From positions 1,367,801 to 1,431,800 of the forward strand of contig LN554847.1 in the NCBI GenBank assembly GCA_000953695.1: DNA of 64,000 bases, given 5' to 3'. Of this stretch, positions 27,720-35,621 are shown piece by piece. This DNA is from Aliivibrio wodanis. GTDB lineage: Bacteria; Pseudomonadota; Gammaproteobacteria; Enterobacterales; Vibrionaceae. How positions within the stretch are numbered: position 1 is the first letter of the stretch; every line of letters begins with the position of its first letter. Below the pieces are notes generated by a model that was not told where the DNA came from, made no database searches, and saw nothing but the letters and a program-made list of their open reading frames with translations. Both the position numbers and the translations under genes were made by a program.

Positions 27720-28793
27720 ATGATCGCAAATCCCAAGAATAACCACGCACATGAATACCACAATACAAATAAGCCTTTTAAGCATTCAATGTTGATGTCT
27801 GGTGGCGGCTCACGATTTGGTTATTATCTTGGGATGTATGCAGCAGCCATTGCCTCGAACAAAAAACCGGACGCCATTTTTGCAACTTGCGGTGGAGCTA
27901 TCGCCGCTGGAATTGTTGGGTCATTTGAGTCAATTAAAGAGCAAAAAGAAGCCTTGCTTAGTCATGAAATCCATCAAATGTCTCAACGAATTCAATATAA
28001 TAAAAGACACTCTCTTATCAATGTATTTTTAGATATTGGTAAGCGATATCTCCATCGTAGAGCAACTGATATTTTTCCTGATCTTCATCATGATGCCCTT
28101 TTTAATATAAATGATAATGACACACCTCTGTTTCCTTTCACTCCTAACTACGCTTCAAACAACTGTACCATTGCGATTATTGGATCAAAACTCTGCTTTA
28201 ACAATAATCAAGTAGGAACAAAAAGGCACGCTTCGCCTCTGTTTGAAGAAGTAATTTTTAGTAATAGAAAAGGAATATCAGCACTAATAAATGCCCCTTA
28301 CTCTCCCCACTCTTCACTTATAAAAAACACGTTTAAAAAAGAAGATTCCGTCTCTTTTCAGGATGCAATTCGTATCTCTGTGTCTGATATTTATTACCTA
28401 CCACCATACTCAGTTGCAGGAGAGAACTACATGGGAGGAATGTTGGATCTAGTCCCTTTTCATCTAGCTCAACATTGTTCAACAACACTCTCCTTAGAAG
28501 CAAAACAACCCTTCTCAAATTTCAGTGCCGTCCCCGCTTTTTTGTATCTTCTGGGTTATAATCCCAATGATGTTCAACAAGCGATCCCACACAGACCACA
28601 AGATATTTGGATCAACACTTCGGATTCTCCAAAAGAACTAAAAGCCCATCAAATTAACAAAAAAATTGACTTGTTATCTAATCAAATAGTGATTGATACA
28701 CCAAGTTATGACCAATTTTGTACCATGATGCAAGCTCAATGGGACTATGGTTATCAACGAGCATTAATTGCATTTAAACAACACCACAAATAA
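27720..28793 (+). CDS. Patatin-like protein with altered catalytic dyad
   Basis: The 357-residue protein has the patatin opening SGGGSRFGYYLGM (residues 27-39), an oxyanion-type glycine loop, and the nucleophile-elbow region AIFATCGGAIAAG. Where patatins have GxSxG with catalytic Ser, this protein has ATCGG with Cys 57. The second catalytic motif DGG appears as YMGGMLDLVP near residue 237, with Met in place of the Asp. The fold is recognisable but both dyad residues are changed, so it may be inactive, use another chemistry, or act as a lipid-binding or acyl-transfer protein. It follows ynbC almost directly and precedes the SDR gene by nine bases. It is not part of the E. coli ynbABCD set. Confidence 0.7.
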   Translation: MIANPKNNHAHEYHNTNKPFKHSMLMSGGGSRFGYYLGMYAAAIASNKKPDAIFATCGGAIAAGIVGSFESIKEQKEALLSHEIHQMSQRIQYNKRHSLINVFLDIGKRYLHRRATDIFPDLHHDALFNINDNDTPLFPFTPNYASNNCTIAIIGSKLCFNNNQVGTKRHASPLFEEVIFSNRKGISALINAPYSPHSSLIKNTFKKEDSVSFQDAIRISVSDIYYLPPYSVAGENYMGGMLDLVPFHLAQHCSTTLSLEAKQPFSNFSAVPAFLYLLGYNPNDVQQAIPHRPQDIWINTSDSPKELKAHQINKKIDLLSNQIVIDTPSYDQFCTMMQAQWDYGYQRALIAFKQHHK

Positions 28794-28802
28794 GGAACAC
28801 AC

Positions 28803-29537
28803 ATGAATGTCATCATTATTGGTGGAACAAGTGGTATTGGCCTTGCGCTAGCAAAACATTATGTAAACTCTGATCATCAAGTGGTTATTTGTGGGCGAGA
28901 TATTACCAAAGTACCTACAGAGTTAAAAACACCCTCATTATCCATGATGAATGTAGATGTGAGTCAGCAGAATGATCTCATTCAATTTTTTGATTCGTTA
29001 AAAGATAATCCAATGGATATTGTAATCTATTGTGCCGGAAAATATTTTAATGAAAGGCGCTTAGATCTCAATCAAGATGAGCAAAACGAAATGAGAGCAG
29101 TAAACGCAACAGGGTTTAATCTCTGTTTTGAGCTTGCATCACAAAAGATGATATCTCAAGGCTACGGTCATTTGGTGACCATAGCTTCAATAGCAGGGTT
29201 AGTACACTCTTCTTCACCAACACTTTATAGTCGCTTAAAAGCCGATATGATCACACAAGCAAAGCACTATGCGGCAACCTTAGAAAATCACAATATCAAC
29301 GTGACAGCTATCGCACCCGGTTATATTAATACCCAAAAACTCAGAGAGTTAAATGGAGGAGACGCTTCTCATAAGCCTTTTTTATTAGAAGAGCATCAAG
29401 CGGTAAGTTGCATAATCAAAGCCATTAAAAAGAAGAAAATTCTCAGTGTCTTTCCTCTAAGAATGAAGCTACTTGTCAGTTTTTTAAATTACTTACCTTT
29501 ACACCTTGTTAGTGAAGTCTTAAGAGCTCGACGATAA
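28803..29537 (+). CDS. Short-chain dehydrogenase/reductase
   Basis: This 244-residue classical SDR has the nucleotide site GGTSGIG (residues 7-13), the strand NVDVSQ, the CAGK version of NNAG, the catalytic serine in TIASIAG, and YSRLK as the YxxxK pair. The Arg in CGRD favours NADP(H). It ends the plus-strand half of the lipid module, and its last 29 bases overlap the convergent ynbB gene. It probably reduces or oxidises a lipid-linked hydroxyl or keto group, which is inference from context. AAGGAAC lies just before the ATG. Confidence 0.82.
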   Translation: MNVIIIGGTSGIGLALAKHYVNSDHQVVICGRDITKVPTELKTPSLSMMNVDVSQQNDLIQFFDSLKDNPMDIVIYCAGKYFNERRLDLNQDEQNEMRAVNATGFNLCFELASQKMISQGYGHLVTIASIAGLVHSSSPTLYSRLKADMITQAKHYAATLENHNINVTAIAPGYINTQKLRELNGGDASHKPFLLEEHQAVSCIIKAIKKKKILSVFPLRMKLLVSFLNYLPLHLVSEVLRARR

Positions 29538-30402
29538 AGAAAAATATCGGTGTAGCTAAAAGTAAACTATCAATACGATCAAGTATTCCGCCATGTCCTG
29601 GGAGTAAATCCCCCATATCTTTAACACCAAACTTGCGCTTAACCCAAGAGACACTAACATCACCTGAAACGCCTAATACAGTTAAAGTAAAACTGATCAC
29701 CATAGCTGAAATAAGAGAAAAAGGGGTAATAGATAGAGCAACCACAGTCGCTAACAATGATACAATTAGCCCTCCTCCAATTGCCCCTTCTACCGTTTTA
29801 TTAGGACTGATTGTGGGACACAGTTGATGTTTACCAAATTTCTTCCCAACAAAATATTGAATCGCATCATTAAATTGCGTCGTAAATATAAGATACAGCA
29901 CATAGCTCATCGCTAATTCACTGTCTTTATTATTAAGTAATAACCTAAAAGAGAAAAGAAAAGCAGCAAGTAATATTATAATACTTAAAATTGGGATGAT
30001 CTTATTGCTCCCCCCCATAATAAAGCCATTTTGGGATATAAACAAACACGTTAAAATACAAACAAATCCTATAACACCGGTTATCAGCATGATATAAAAA
30101 GACCAATAGCTTAATAGTATTGGTAGCGTCATTGACGCCATCAAAATACAAGTCATTAATGTGTTTAATCGACTCACCGTTGCTATTTCTTTTGCTCCCA
30201 TTAACGCTAAAAATGAGATAAATAGAGGCATAAATGAGATAGGTAGTAACACAAAGAATGTGAGAACCAATAACATCCACCACCATGACCTAACACGTAA
30301 GTAAAACTCAGAACTAAGAGACTCTTTTTTGATAAAAGCAGCAACCATAGCGATAGAGATACAAGTAAATATTATCAACATAAAAATTAGGTTAGAGCTC
30401 AT
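29509..30402 (-). CDS. ynbB: CDP-diglyceride synthase family protein (YnbB/CdsA-like)
   Basis: The 297-residue membrane protein has about eight hydrophobic segments and ends with the CdsA signature: SWVKRKFGVKDMGDLLPGHG followed by GILDRID (about residues 254-280), matching the S-x-x-K-R...K-D...P-G-H-G-G...D-R-x-D pattern. It would make CDP-diacylglycerol from phosphatidic acid and CTP, the substrate of the YnbA-like transferase. The main cellular cdsA is not in this window, so this is likely a second, dedicated copy. Its ATG overlaps the ynbD stop (TAATG), so translation is coupled. Confidence 0.85.
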   Translation of the reverse strand: MSSNLIFMLIIFTCISIAMVAAFIKKESLSSEFYLRVRSWWWMLLVLTFFVLLPISFMPLFISFLALMGAKEIATVSRLNTLMTCILMASMTLPILLSYWSFYIMLITGVIGFVCILTCLFISQNGFIMGGSNKIIPILSIIILLAAFLFSFRLLLNNKDSELAMSYVLYLIFTTQFNDAIQYFVGKKFGKHQLCPTISPNKTVEGAIGGGLIVSLLATVVALSITPFSLISAMVISFTLTVLGVSGDVSVSWVKRKFGVKDMGDLLPGHGGILDRIDSLLLATPIFFFIVELLRLH

Positions 30403-31625
30403 TATTTGCCTCTCTCCACGCTATATTCGCTCAACTTCTGTAATAATTCTTGTTCTAAATAACGTTCTCTTAACATAGCATGAGGATTTAACGTAGATAA
30501 ATACGCCTTAACCTTACACGGTTCACACTCACCAGACCACACAAGATAACTTGCTATCATGGCATAGCTTCGACTGATCCCCATCGTACAATGCACATAA
30601 ACAGAAAAGGCTTCATTGCTGTTTTTTATTACTTCTAAAGATTCACAAAAAAGCACGGCATCAGCCATTGTGATTGGCTGTAAATCCAATAAAGGTAAAC
30701 ATCTATATTGATTCTCTCCTTGATATGCATCATCGTAATGAAGAGTCGACATTAGCGATAATTCTGAACTTAAATCAATAACATGTGTAAAATTTCTTGG
30801 TTTATCCATCATTGATAATCGTCGACCAACACTTAACCATGGCAAGACAGAAACCACTGGCTGTTTATCAACCAAAGAACGAATATTCCACATAAACCAA
30901 TACATAAATCGATAAGGAAATAGGCAAATAAGATGAGCCATTCCCACCTTACCATCACAACGCTTACCGAGTGCATAAGGTTTATTCATAAAATAAGCAA
31001 TAAATAGCAGCCCAAACCCTATTGATAAATAACCAAACAATAGACTTAACATAGGATTAAAGCTCGTCAATATCATGCTCAATAACCAACAGGTCGATGT
31101 TAACGATAAATAGATTTGTGACAGATAACTCAAAAGACAATATCGAGTGAAGCCTAGCACTCCAACAGAAACAACAAGCCCACTAAGCACATCAATGATT
31201 CGATGCTGATAAGTAAATAGCGTTGATACCAACATTAGTGTAATACCCATCGTAATAACCCAATTTACTGCACGATTAAATCGCCCAAGTAGTGAGAACC
31301 ATAATAAAATACCGTAGACAATATGCAGGGAAGGTGCTTGATTATAAGGCTTATCAAAAAAATAAACCCCATCAAAACCGAGCTTCCAAGGATAACTGCT
31401 CACTAATTCAATCGAACCAAAATATAATGGATATAAATAAAAACACCAGCCAGAGATTAAGGCAGCAAATAACATATTTTGATTTAATTGTTGATATTTT
31501 TTAGGTTCATCAATATAAAAAAAGGCAAGTAAGAAATAAATAACAGAACTTAAATAAGGAATGATCATCCATTCAATAAAAGGAAGCGCTAAATCGAACC
31601 CAGTAATGACACTTCGAGTAATCAT
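30402..31625 (-). CDS. ynbD: PAP2 / dual-specificity phosphatase fusion (YnbD-like)
   Basis: The 407-residue protein has an N-terminal membrane PAP2-like region (about 1-220, with YNQAPSLHIVYGILLW and YQHRIIDVLSG, the SxH and HxxxD elements of the superfamily) and a C-terminal cytoplasmic dual-specificity phosphatase domain with HCTMGISRSYAM at about 346-357, an intact HCx5R loop. The same fusion occurs in YnbD. It could remove a phosphate from a phosphatidyl-alcohol phosphate, as PGP phosphatases of the PTPMT1 type do; this is inference. It is the first gene of the minus-strand pair ynbD-ynbB. Its upstream region holds a three-copy 10-bp tandem repeat. Confidence 0.84.
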   Translation of the reverse strand: MITRSVITGFDLALPFIEWMIIPYLSSVIYFLLAFFYIDEPKKYQQLNQNMLFAALISGWCFYLYPLYFGSIELVSSYPWKLGFDGVYFFDKPYNQAPSLHIVYGILLWFSLLGRFNRAVNWVITMGITLMLVSTLFTYQHRIIDVLSGLVVSVGVLGFTRYCLLSYLSQIYLSLTSTCWLLSMILTSFNPMLSLLFGYLSIGFGLLFIAYFMNKPYALGKRCDGKVGMAHLICLFPYRFMYWFMWNIRSLVDKQPVVSVLPWLSVGRRLSMMDKPRNFTHVIDLSSELSLMSTLHYDDAYQGENQYRCLPLLDLQPITMADAVLFCESLEVIKNSNEAFSVYVHCTMGISRSYAMIASYLVWSGECEPCKVKAYLSTLNPHAMLRERYLEQELLQKLSEYSVERGK

Positions 31626-31950
31626 TTGATTTTCTGCATACCAATTATTACTGGTATAAATCAGTGTAAATCAGTGTAAATCAGTGTAAATATAAGAGTT
31701 TGAAATAATATCAACGTGATTTTTATAATAACTGAGGTCGTATTATTGTTAGTATTATCATGCACGAGGTTTTCAATGTCCTTATTGATAAACAAGCGGC
31801 TACTTAATGCAATGAAGTCTATGTTAATTTATTAATGATGTCTAATACGAACAACTGACAGACTTTCATTACTAAAATCAAAATAAACATTGCAATATGA
31901 ATGTATTTTTTCCATTGTATGCTTCAATATATTTACTATTTGAGAATATT
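31626..31950. other. Intergenic region between ynbD and tesA
   Basis: This 325-base AT-rich gap lies between two divergent genes. It contains three perfect tandem copies of a 10-base unit near the ynbD start and otherwise no clear gene. The open frame reaching back from tesA to 31897 is not used as coding because its extension precedes a good signal peptide start. No classical operator was recognised. Confidence 0.5.
31658..31691. repeat. Three-copy 10-bp tandem repeat (TCAGTGTAAA)
   Basis: TCAGTGTAAA occurs perfectly at 31661-31670, 31671-31680 and 31681-31690, preceded by a degenerate unit CTGGTATAAA. It lies 33-66 bases upstream of the ynbD start. A unit of 10 bp is about one helical turn, so copy-number change would shift promoter elements while keeping their face of the helix. 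Confidence 0.9.
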
Positions 31951-32568
31951 ATGCGCAAGATTTTTACTTTTTTTTTAATTGTCTTTCCTAGCTTATTTCT
32001 TCCATTTAAAAGTGCTTATAGCCAAACCTTGTTGATCCTCGGAGACAGCTTAAGTGCAGGTTATAGCATGCCAATCGAGCAAAGTTGGCCATCACTATTA
32101 CCAGATCAACTAGCTAAAATAAATAAACCTATGACGGTCGTCAATGGCAGTATTTCTGGAGATACGACAGGAAATGGGTTAGACCGATTACAAAACTTAC
32201 TTAACCTGCATCAACCAAATTATGTATTAATCGAACTAGGAGCAAATGATGGCTTACGTGGATTCCCACCACAAAAAGTAAAAGCAAACTTGGAGCTGCT
32301 TTTTGCTCAAATTAAATCAGCTGACGCGCAACCTTTGTTAATGCAAATTCAAGTTCCACCGAATTATGGTAAGCGTTATAGCCAATCGTTTGGTTCGATT
32401 TACCCTGCATTAAGTGAGAAATACGATATTCCTTTACTTCCATTTTTCTTAGAGCAAGTAATTATTAAACCAGAATGGATGATGAAAGACGGCTTGCACC
32501 CTAAACCAGAAGCACAGCCATGGATTGCAGAATTTATGGCGCAAGAACTATCACCTTATTTAAAATAA
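31951..32568 (+). CDS. tesA: Acyl-CoA thioesterase I / lysophospholipase L1 (TesA-like)
   Basis: The 205-residue periplasmic SGNH hydrolase starts with a signal peptide (MRKIFTFFLIVFPSLFLPFK, cleaved near AYSQ). Block I is GDSLSAGYSM with the catalytic Ser, block II is NGSISGDTTGNG, block III is ELGANDGLRG, and block V is DGLHPKPEAQ with Asp and His. The length matches TesA. I chose the ATG at 31951 over the upstream 31897 because it gives a normal signal peptide. It hydrolyses thioesters and lysophospholipids in the periplasm. It is divergent from ynbD rather than from ybbA. Confidence 0.87.
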   Translation: MRKIFTFFLIVFPSLFLPFKSAYSQTLLILGDSLSAGYSMPIEQSWPSLLPDQLAKINKPMTVVNGSISGDTTGNGLDRLQNLLNLHQPNYVLIELGANDGLRGFPPQKVKANLELLFAQIKSADAQPLLMQIQVPPNYGKRYSQSFGSIYPALSEKYDIPLLPFFLEQVIIKPEWMMKDGLHPKPEAQPWIAEFMAQELSPYLK

Positions 32569-32572
32569 ATAG

Positions 32573-32618
32573 AAAGCCTGGTCTTGCTTTAGAGAAAGTA
32601 AATAACAGGCTTTTTATA
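32573..32618 (+). terminator. Possible terminator after tesA
   Basis: AAAGCCTG (32573-32580) can pair with CAGGCTTT (32606-32613) across a loop of 25 bases, followed by a T run. The loop is long, but the position five bases after the stop codon and the T tract support it. Confidence 0.5.
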
Positions 32619-32636
32619 TTTTATTTATCTAAGTAA

Positions 32637-32963
32637 TCAATCATCATCTGATGAATAGTTATCTTCACTATTGTCAGAAGTTCGTTGAGTACCGCACAAA
32701 GTAAAGTATTTTGGCTTAAAATTAATCTTGTTTTGATACTTTAACCAACATTGTGCAAATTCTGAAATTTCCGTTGGTTGATGCTGTACTTGCTCAACAA
32801 ATCGTATTTCTGCATCTGACTCTGGTGTAAATGCACCACTTAGTAAAGACTGCATAGTGCGGCCATACGTTTCCAAAATCGTTGATTCACGGATTGTGAA
32901 ACCACTACGGCTAAAACCTCTTTTGAAGTTTTTATCATCATAAAACTTAGTTGTTATTCTCAT
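32637..32963 (-). CDS. maoP: MaoP/YifE family protein (Ori macrodomain factor)
   Basis: This 108-residue protein has the YifE/MaoP (UPF0438) pattern: FYDDKNFKRGFSRSGFTI near the N-terminus, ESTILETYGRTMQSL, FAQCWLKYQNKINFKPKYFTL, and an acidic tail NSEDNYSSDDD. In E. coli MaoP acts with the maoS site to organise the Ori macrodomain and is divergent from hdfR, exactly as here. I chose the ATG at 32963, which gives the family N-terminus (MRITTKFYDD); the upstream extension to 33026 is Leu/Tyr-rich and not family-like. No maoS-like site could be recognised by eye. Confidence 0.83.
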   Translation of the reverse strand: MRITTKFYDDKNFKRGFSRSGFTIRESTILETYGRTMQSLLSGAFTPESDAEIRFVEQVQHQPTEISEFAQCWLKYQNKINFKPKYFTLCGTQRTSDNSEDNYSSDDD

Positions 32964-33084
32964 TGATGTTTCTTTATAACCACAGAAAACGTATATGTAA
33001 TTCAGAGTGAGTAGCTTGTAAAACAAAAAATATTCGCGCTTTCAATCAAAATATTTTATTGTTGTTAATACCACCATCAAAGAG

Positions 33085-33954
33085 ATGAAACACTTGGATA
33101 CTGATCTGCTTAAAACCTTCTTAGAAGTGACAAAAACTCGCCATTTCGGACGTGCTGCAGAGCATCTATTTCTCACACAGTCAGCTGTGAGTTTCCGTGT
33201 TCGCCAATTGGAATCACAGTTAGGCAATCCACTATTCACTCGTCAGCGTCATAATGTTCAATTAACTGCTGCTGGCGAGCGACTTCTGCCTTATGCTGAA
33301 GCCATTTTGCAAACATGGGGACGCGCCAAGCAAGACGTAGCTCTTACTGAAGATTACAACTCTCAAATCACCATTGGTGCGAGCGCGCTCATTTGGGAGT
33401 TTGATGGTATTTCTGATTGGATTAATGGCATTTATGACACCGTTCAAGGGCTAGCTCTGCGATTAGAGTCTATTCCTCGACAAGATCTAGCAAAATCCTT
33501 GCTCGATAAAAGTGTCGATCTATTTATTACTAGTGAACCCCCTAAAATTGATGGGATACGTGTTCATAAAATACGAGATTATCAGTTACAATTAGTTACT
33601 AATCAGACAGATAGTACAATTAACAGCATTCACTCTCTACCATTAGTTTACTTAGATTGGGGAGCGCGCTTTGCGATTCAGCACAGCAAAATAAATGAAT
33701 TACAAAAAACACCTATTCTTCATACTCACTCATCAAGAATGGCGTTAGATTATTTAATTGCACACCCAAGTGCCGGATATTTACCAGCCCCAGTAATTAA
33801 TCAATGCGTTGATAATAAAGAATTATATGTCGTTGAAGGTGCACCTATTATGGAACAAGCCTTGTATTTAGTATGGCAAGAGAAAAGTGATAAGGCCGAT
33901 CTTATTAAACAAATTACTGACGTGAACCCTAACCAAGTAACAAAAAGTGTGTAA
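33085..33954 (+). CDS. hdfR: LysR-family regulator HdfR
   Basis: The 289-residue regulator has a winged HTH at about 3-62 (LDTDLLKTFLEVTKTRHFGR, then LTQSAVSFRVRQLESQLG) and a periplasmic-binding-type effector domain. The HTH text and the divergent maoP neighbour match HdfR, known in enterobacteria as a repressor of flhDC and a regulator of other genes. The effector domain ends at DVNPNQVTKSV. The targets here are unknown. It is followed by a dispersed repeat and a weak hairpin. Confidence 0.82.
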   Translation: MKHLDTDLLKTFLEVTKTRHFGRAAEHLFLTQSAVSFRVRQLESQLGNPLFTRQRHNVQLTAAGERLLPYAEAILQTWGRAKQDVALTEDYNSQITIGASALIWEFDGISDWINGIYDTVQGLALRLESIPRQDLAKSLLDKSVDLFITSEPPKIDGIRVHKIRDYQLQLVTNQTDSTINSIHSLPLVYLDWGARFAIQHSKINELQKTPILHTHSSRMALDYLIAHPSAGYLPAPVINQCVDNKELYVVEGAPIMEQALYLVWQEKSDKADLIKQITDVNPNQVTKSV

Positions 33955-34051
33955 TACCAATCACAGTAAGTAAGTACTCAGAAATTTCAACGCTGTTATC
34001 GAGTATTTTAACCAGCTAGGATGATCAGTTATTTACAGCGATTGGTATAAT
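33953..34051. repeat. Dispersed intergenic repeat, short copy (ends GATTGGTAT)
   Basis: About 99 bases start TAATACCAATC and end GATTGGTATAATT, giving inverted termini. It shares the conserved tail with the copy at 15918-16082: CAACGCTG, TTTTAACCAGCTAGGATGAT and the terminal GATTGGTAT. The left part of the longer copies is missing. It begins at the hdfR stop codon. Confidence 0.6.
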
Positions 34052-34077
34052 TAACCTGATTTAACAAAAATGAAACT

Positions 34078-34097
34078 AAGGGCTCTAAGGAGTCCTT
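34078..34097 (+). terminator. Weak hairpin in the mgtE leader / after hdfR
   Basis: AAGGGCTC and GAGTCCTT form an 8-bp stem with one G-T pair and a TAAG loop, without a clean T run. It could end the hdfR transcript or be part of the mgtE leader. The evidence is slight. Confidence 0.3.
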
Positions 34098-34178
34098 AAC
34101 TTTATCTATCATTATGATAAATAAGATCATTAAAGGGTTTAATAAAATAAATCTAATTACTATAATCACGTATTACTT

Positions 34179-35555
34179 TTGACCCCTGCTTCCCCATGGA
34201 GTACGACATTGAACGAACATCAAGATTTATCATTTCAAATTGAAACACTATTCAATGCCGACCAACAAGAACAGATCAATTTACTCGGTGAGTTTGTAGA
34301 AGATGGTCTAGACATAGGCTCTGTTGCTCGTATTTTAGAAGCTTTTCCAGTTGACGATCGTGTGCAATTATGGCGACACTTGCCATTAGAAATGCACATT
34401 GAAGTATTAACAGAAATGCGCGCGGACGCTCGTGTCGCTATTTTAGAAGAACTCTCGGAAGCGGAATTAAACTTCACCTTAGCCAAACTGGATAACTTAT
34501 CGTTAATCGAATGGGCAGAGTCTCTTCCTGACGACATATTCAGTCTTGCTCTACAACTTATCAGCCGAGATGAGTTAGATTTATATGATGATGCAAAACA
34601 ATACGAAGATGATGAAGTCGGTCATTGGGCTGACCGTAAAATTGCAACTCTGCCTTTTAATGTCAGCGTTGGGCGAGCAAAAAAACTATTAAAAACGAAC
34701 TTATTTGAGTCTCACCAATACATGCACTTGATTAACCGAGCGCATAAATTTCACGGTATTGTGCAATACACAGATATTTTGACTGCTGATGATTCAGTTA
34801 AAATCAACACATTGAAGTTAGAAGATTGCTTAGTTCTTAATGTACATCAACCTCTCAATGAAAGTATTGAAGCCGTTGAACACTCAGCCGTACCAAGTGT
34901 GGCGATTATCGACGACGATAACGTTTTAATTGGGCAACTTGATTGGCAATTTGCGATTAATACCCAACGTGAAATTTACGAAACTCGCTTAATGGCCGGT
35001 ACTGGTATGGATGAAGGCGATGACCTTTTCTCTCCTATCATTAAGAGTTCTAAAAAACGTGGCGTTTGGCTTGGTATTAATTTACTTACCGCTATCTTAG
35101 CTTCTGTAACGATCGGGTTATTTGAAGATGTGATCACTCAAGTCGTTGCACTGGCAGTATTAATGCCAATCGTGGCCTCTATGGGCGGTATCGCTGGTAG
35201 CCAAACATTAACCTTGATGGTTCGCGCAATGGCATTGAATCAAATTACCCCAGGTAACCGCTTTGCGTTATTGAAAAACGAACTTGGCATTGGTTCCATC
35301 AATGGGTTGTTATGGTCATTAATCATCGGTGGTCTTGCTGGTGCTTGGTTCCAGTCGTTCGCGTTAGGTGCCACTATTTCACTGGCTATTATCGTTAATA
35401 TCATCACCGCGGCCTTGTTTGGTGTACTTATTCCTATCACGTTAGATAAGTTTAAGTTAGATCCTGCACTGGCTGGTTCTGTAATTTTAACAACAGTGAC
35501 TGATGTTGTTGGTTTCTTCGCTTTCTTAGGAACGGCCAGCTTAGTAATGATGTAA
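34179..35555 (+). CDS. mgtE: Magnesium transporter MgtE
   Basis: The 458-residue protein has a superhelical MgtE_N domain (about 30-130, with VARILEAFPVDDRVQLWRHL and LSEAELNFTLAKLDNL), a CBS pair region (about 145-260), and a membrane domain from about 288 with five segments, including the pore-forming stretch MGGIAGSQTLTLMVRAMAL and the PITLDKFKLDPALAGSVILT region. It is a magnesium-gated Mg2+ channel in the inner membrane. No ATG is available in frame near the N-terminus. The frame opens at a TTG (34179), with another TTG at 34209 (giving LNEHQDLS as the N-terminus); the true start is uncertain. A terminator-like stem follows at 35567. Confidence 0.88.
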   Translation: MTPASPWSTTLNEHQDLSFQIETLFNADQQEQINLLGEFVEDGLDIGSVARILEAFPVDDRVQLWRHLPLEMHIEVLTEMRADARVAILEELSEAELNFTLAKLDNLSLIEWAESLPDDIFSLALQLISRDELDLYDDAKQYEDDEVGHWADRKIATLPFNVSVGRAKKLLKTNLFESHQYMHLINRAHKFHGIVQYTDILTADDSVKINTLKLEDCLVLNVHQPLNESIEAVEHSAVPSVAIIDDDNVLIGQLDWQFAINTQREIYETRLMAGTGMDEGDDLFSPIIKSSKKRGVWLGINLLTAILASVTIGLFEDVITQVVALAVLMPIVASMGGIAGSQTLTLMVRAMALNQITPGNRFALLKNELGIGSINGLLWSLIIGGLAGAWFQSFALGATISLAIIVNIITAALFGVLIPITLDKFKLDPALAGSVILTTVTDVVGFFAFLGTASLVMM

Positions 35556-35566
35556 TGTCACATCAA

Positions 35567-35600
35567 AACACTGAGTCAATCTCAATGGCTCAGTGTTGCT
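35567..35600 (+). terminator. Hairpin after mgtE
   Basis: AACACTGAG (35567-35575) pairs perfectly with CTCAGTGTT (35589-35597). The following sequence GCTCTCTCATT is only partly T-rich, so this may be a transcript-end stabilising hairpin rather than a strong intrinsic terminator. Confidence 0.6.
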
Positions 35601-35621
35601 CTCTCATTCCTCGATATTTAC

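Noticed and set aside
27720-28793. Active patatin phospholipase, possibly an anti-phage effector of the CapV type
   Set aside because: No nucleotide cyclase or other CBASS partner is near, and both catalytic-dyad residues are replaced.
31661-31690. Tandem repeat considered as a CRISPR-like or integron site
   Set aside because: Units are directly adjacent with no spacers and only 10 bp long; no cas or integrase gene is near.
32964-33026. Upstream start for maoP
   Set aside because: The extension is hydrophobic and not seen in MaoP proteins; the ATG at 32963 gives the conserved N-terminus.
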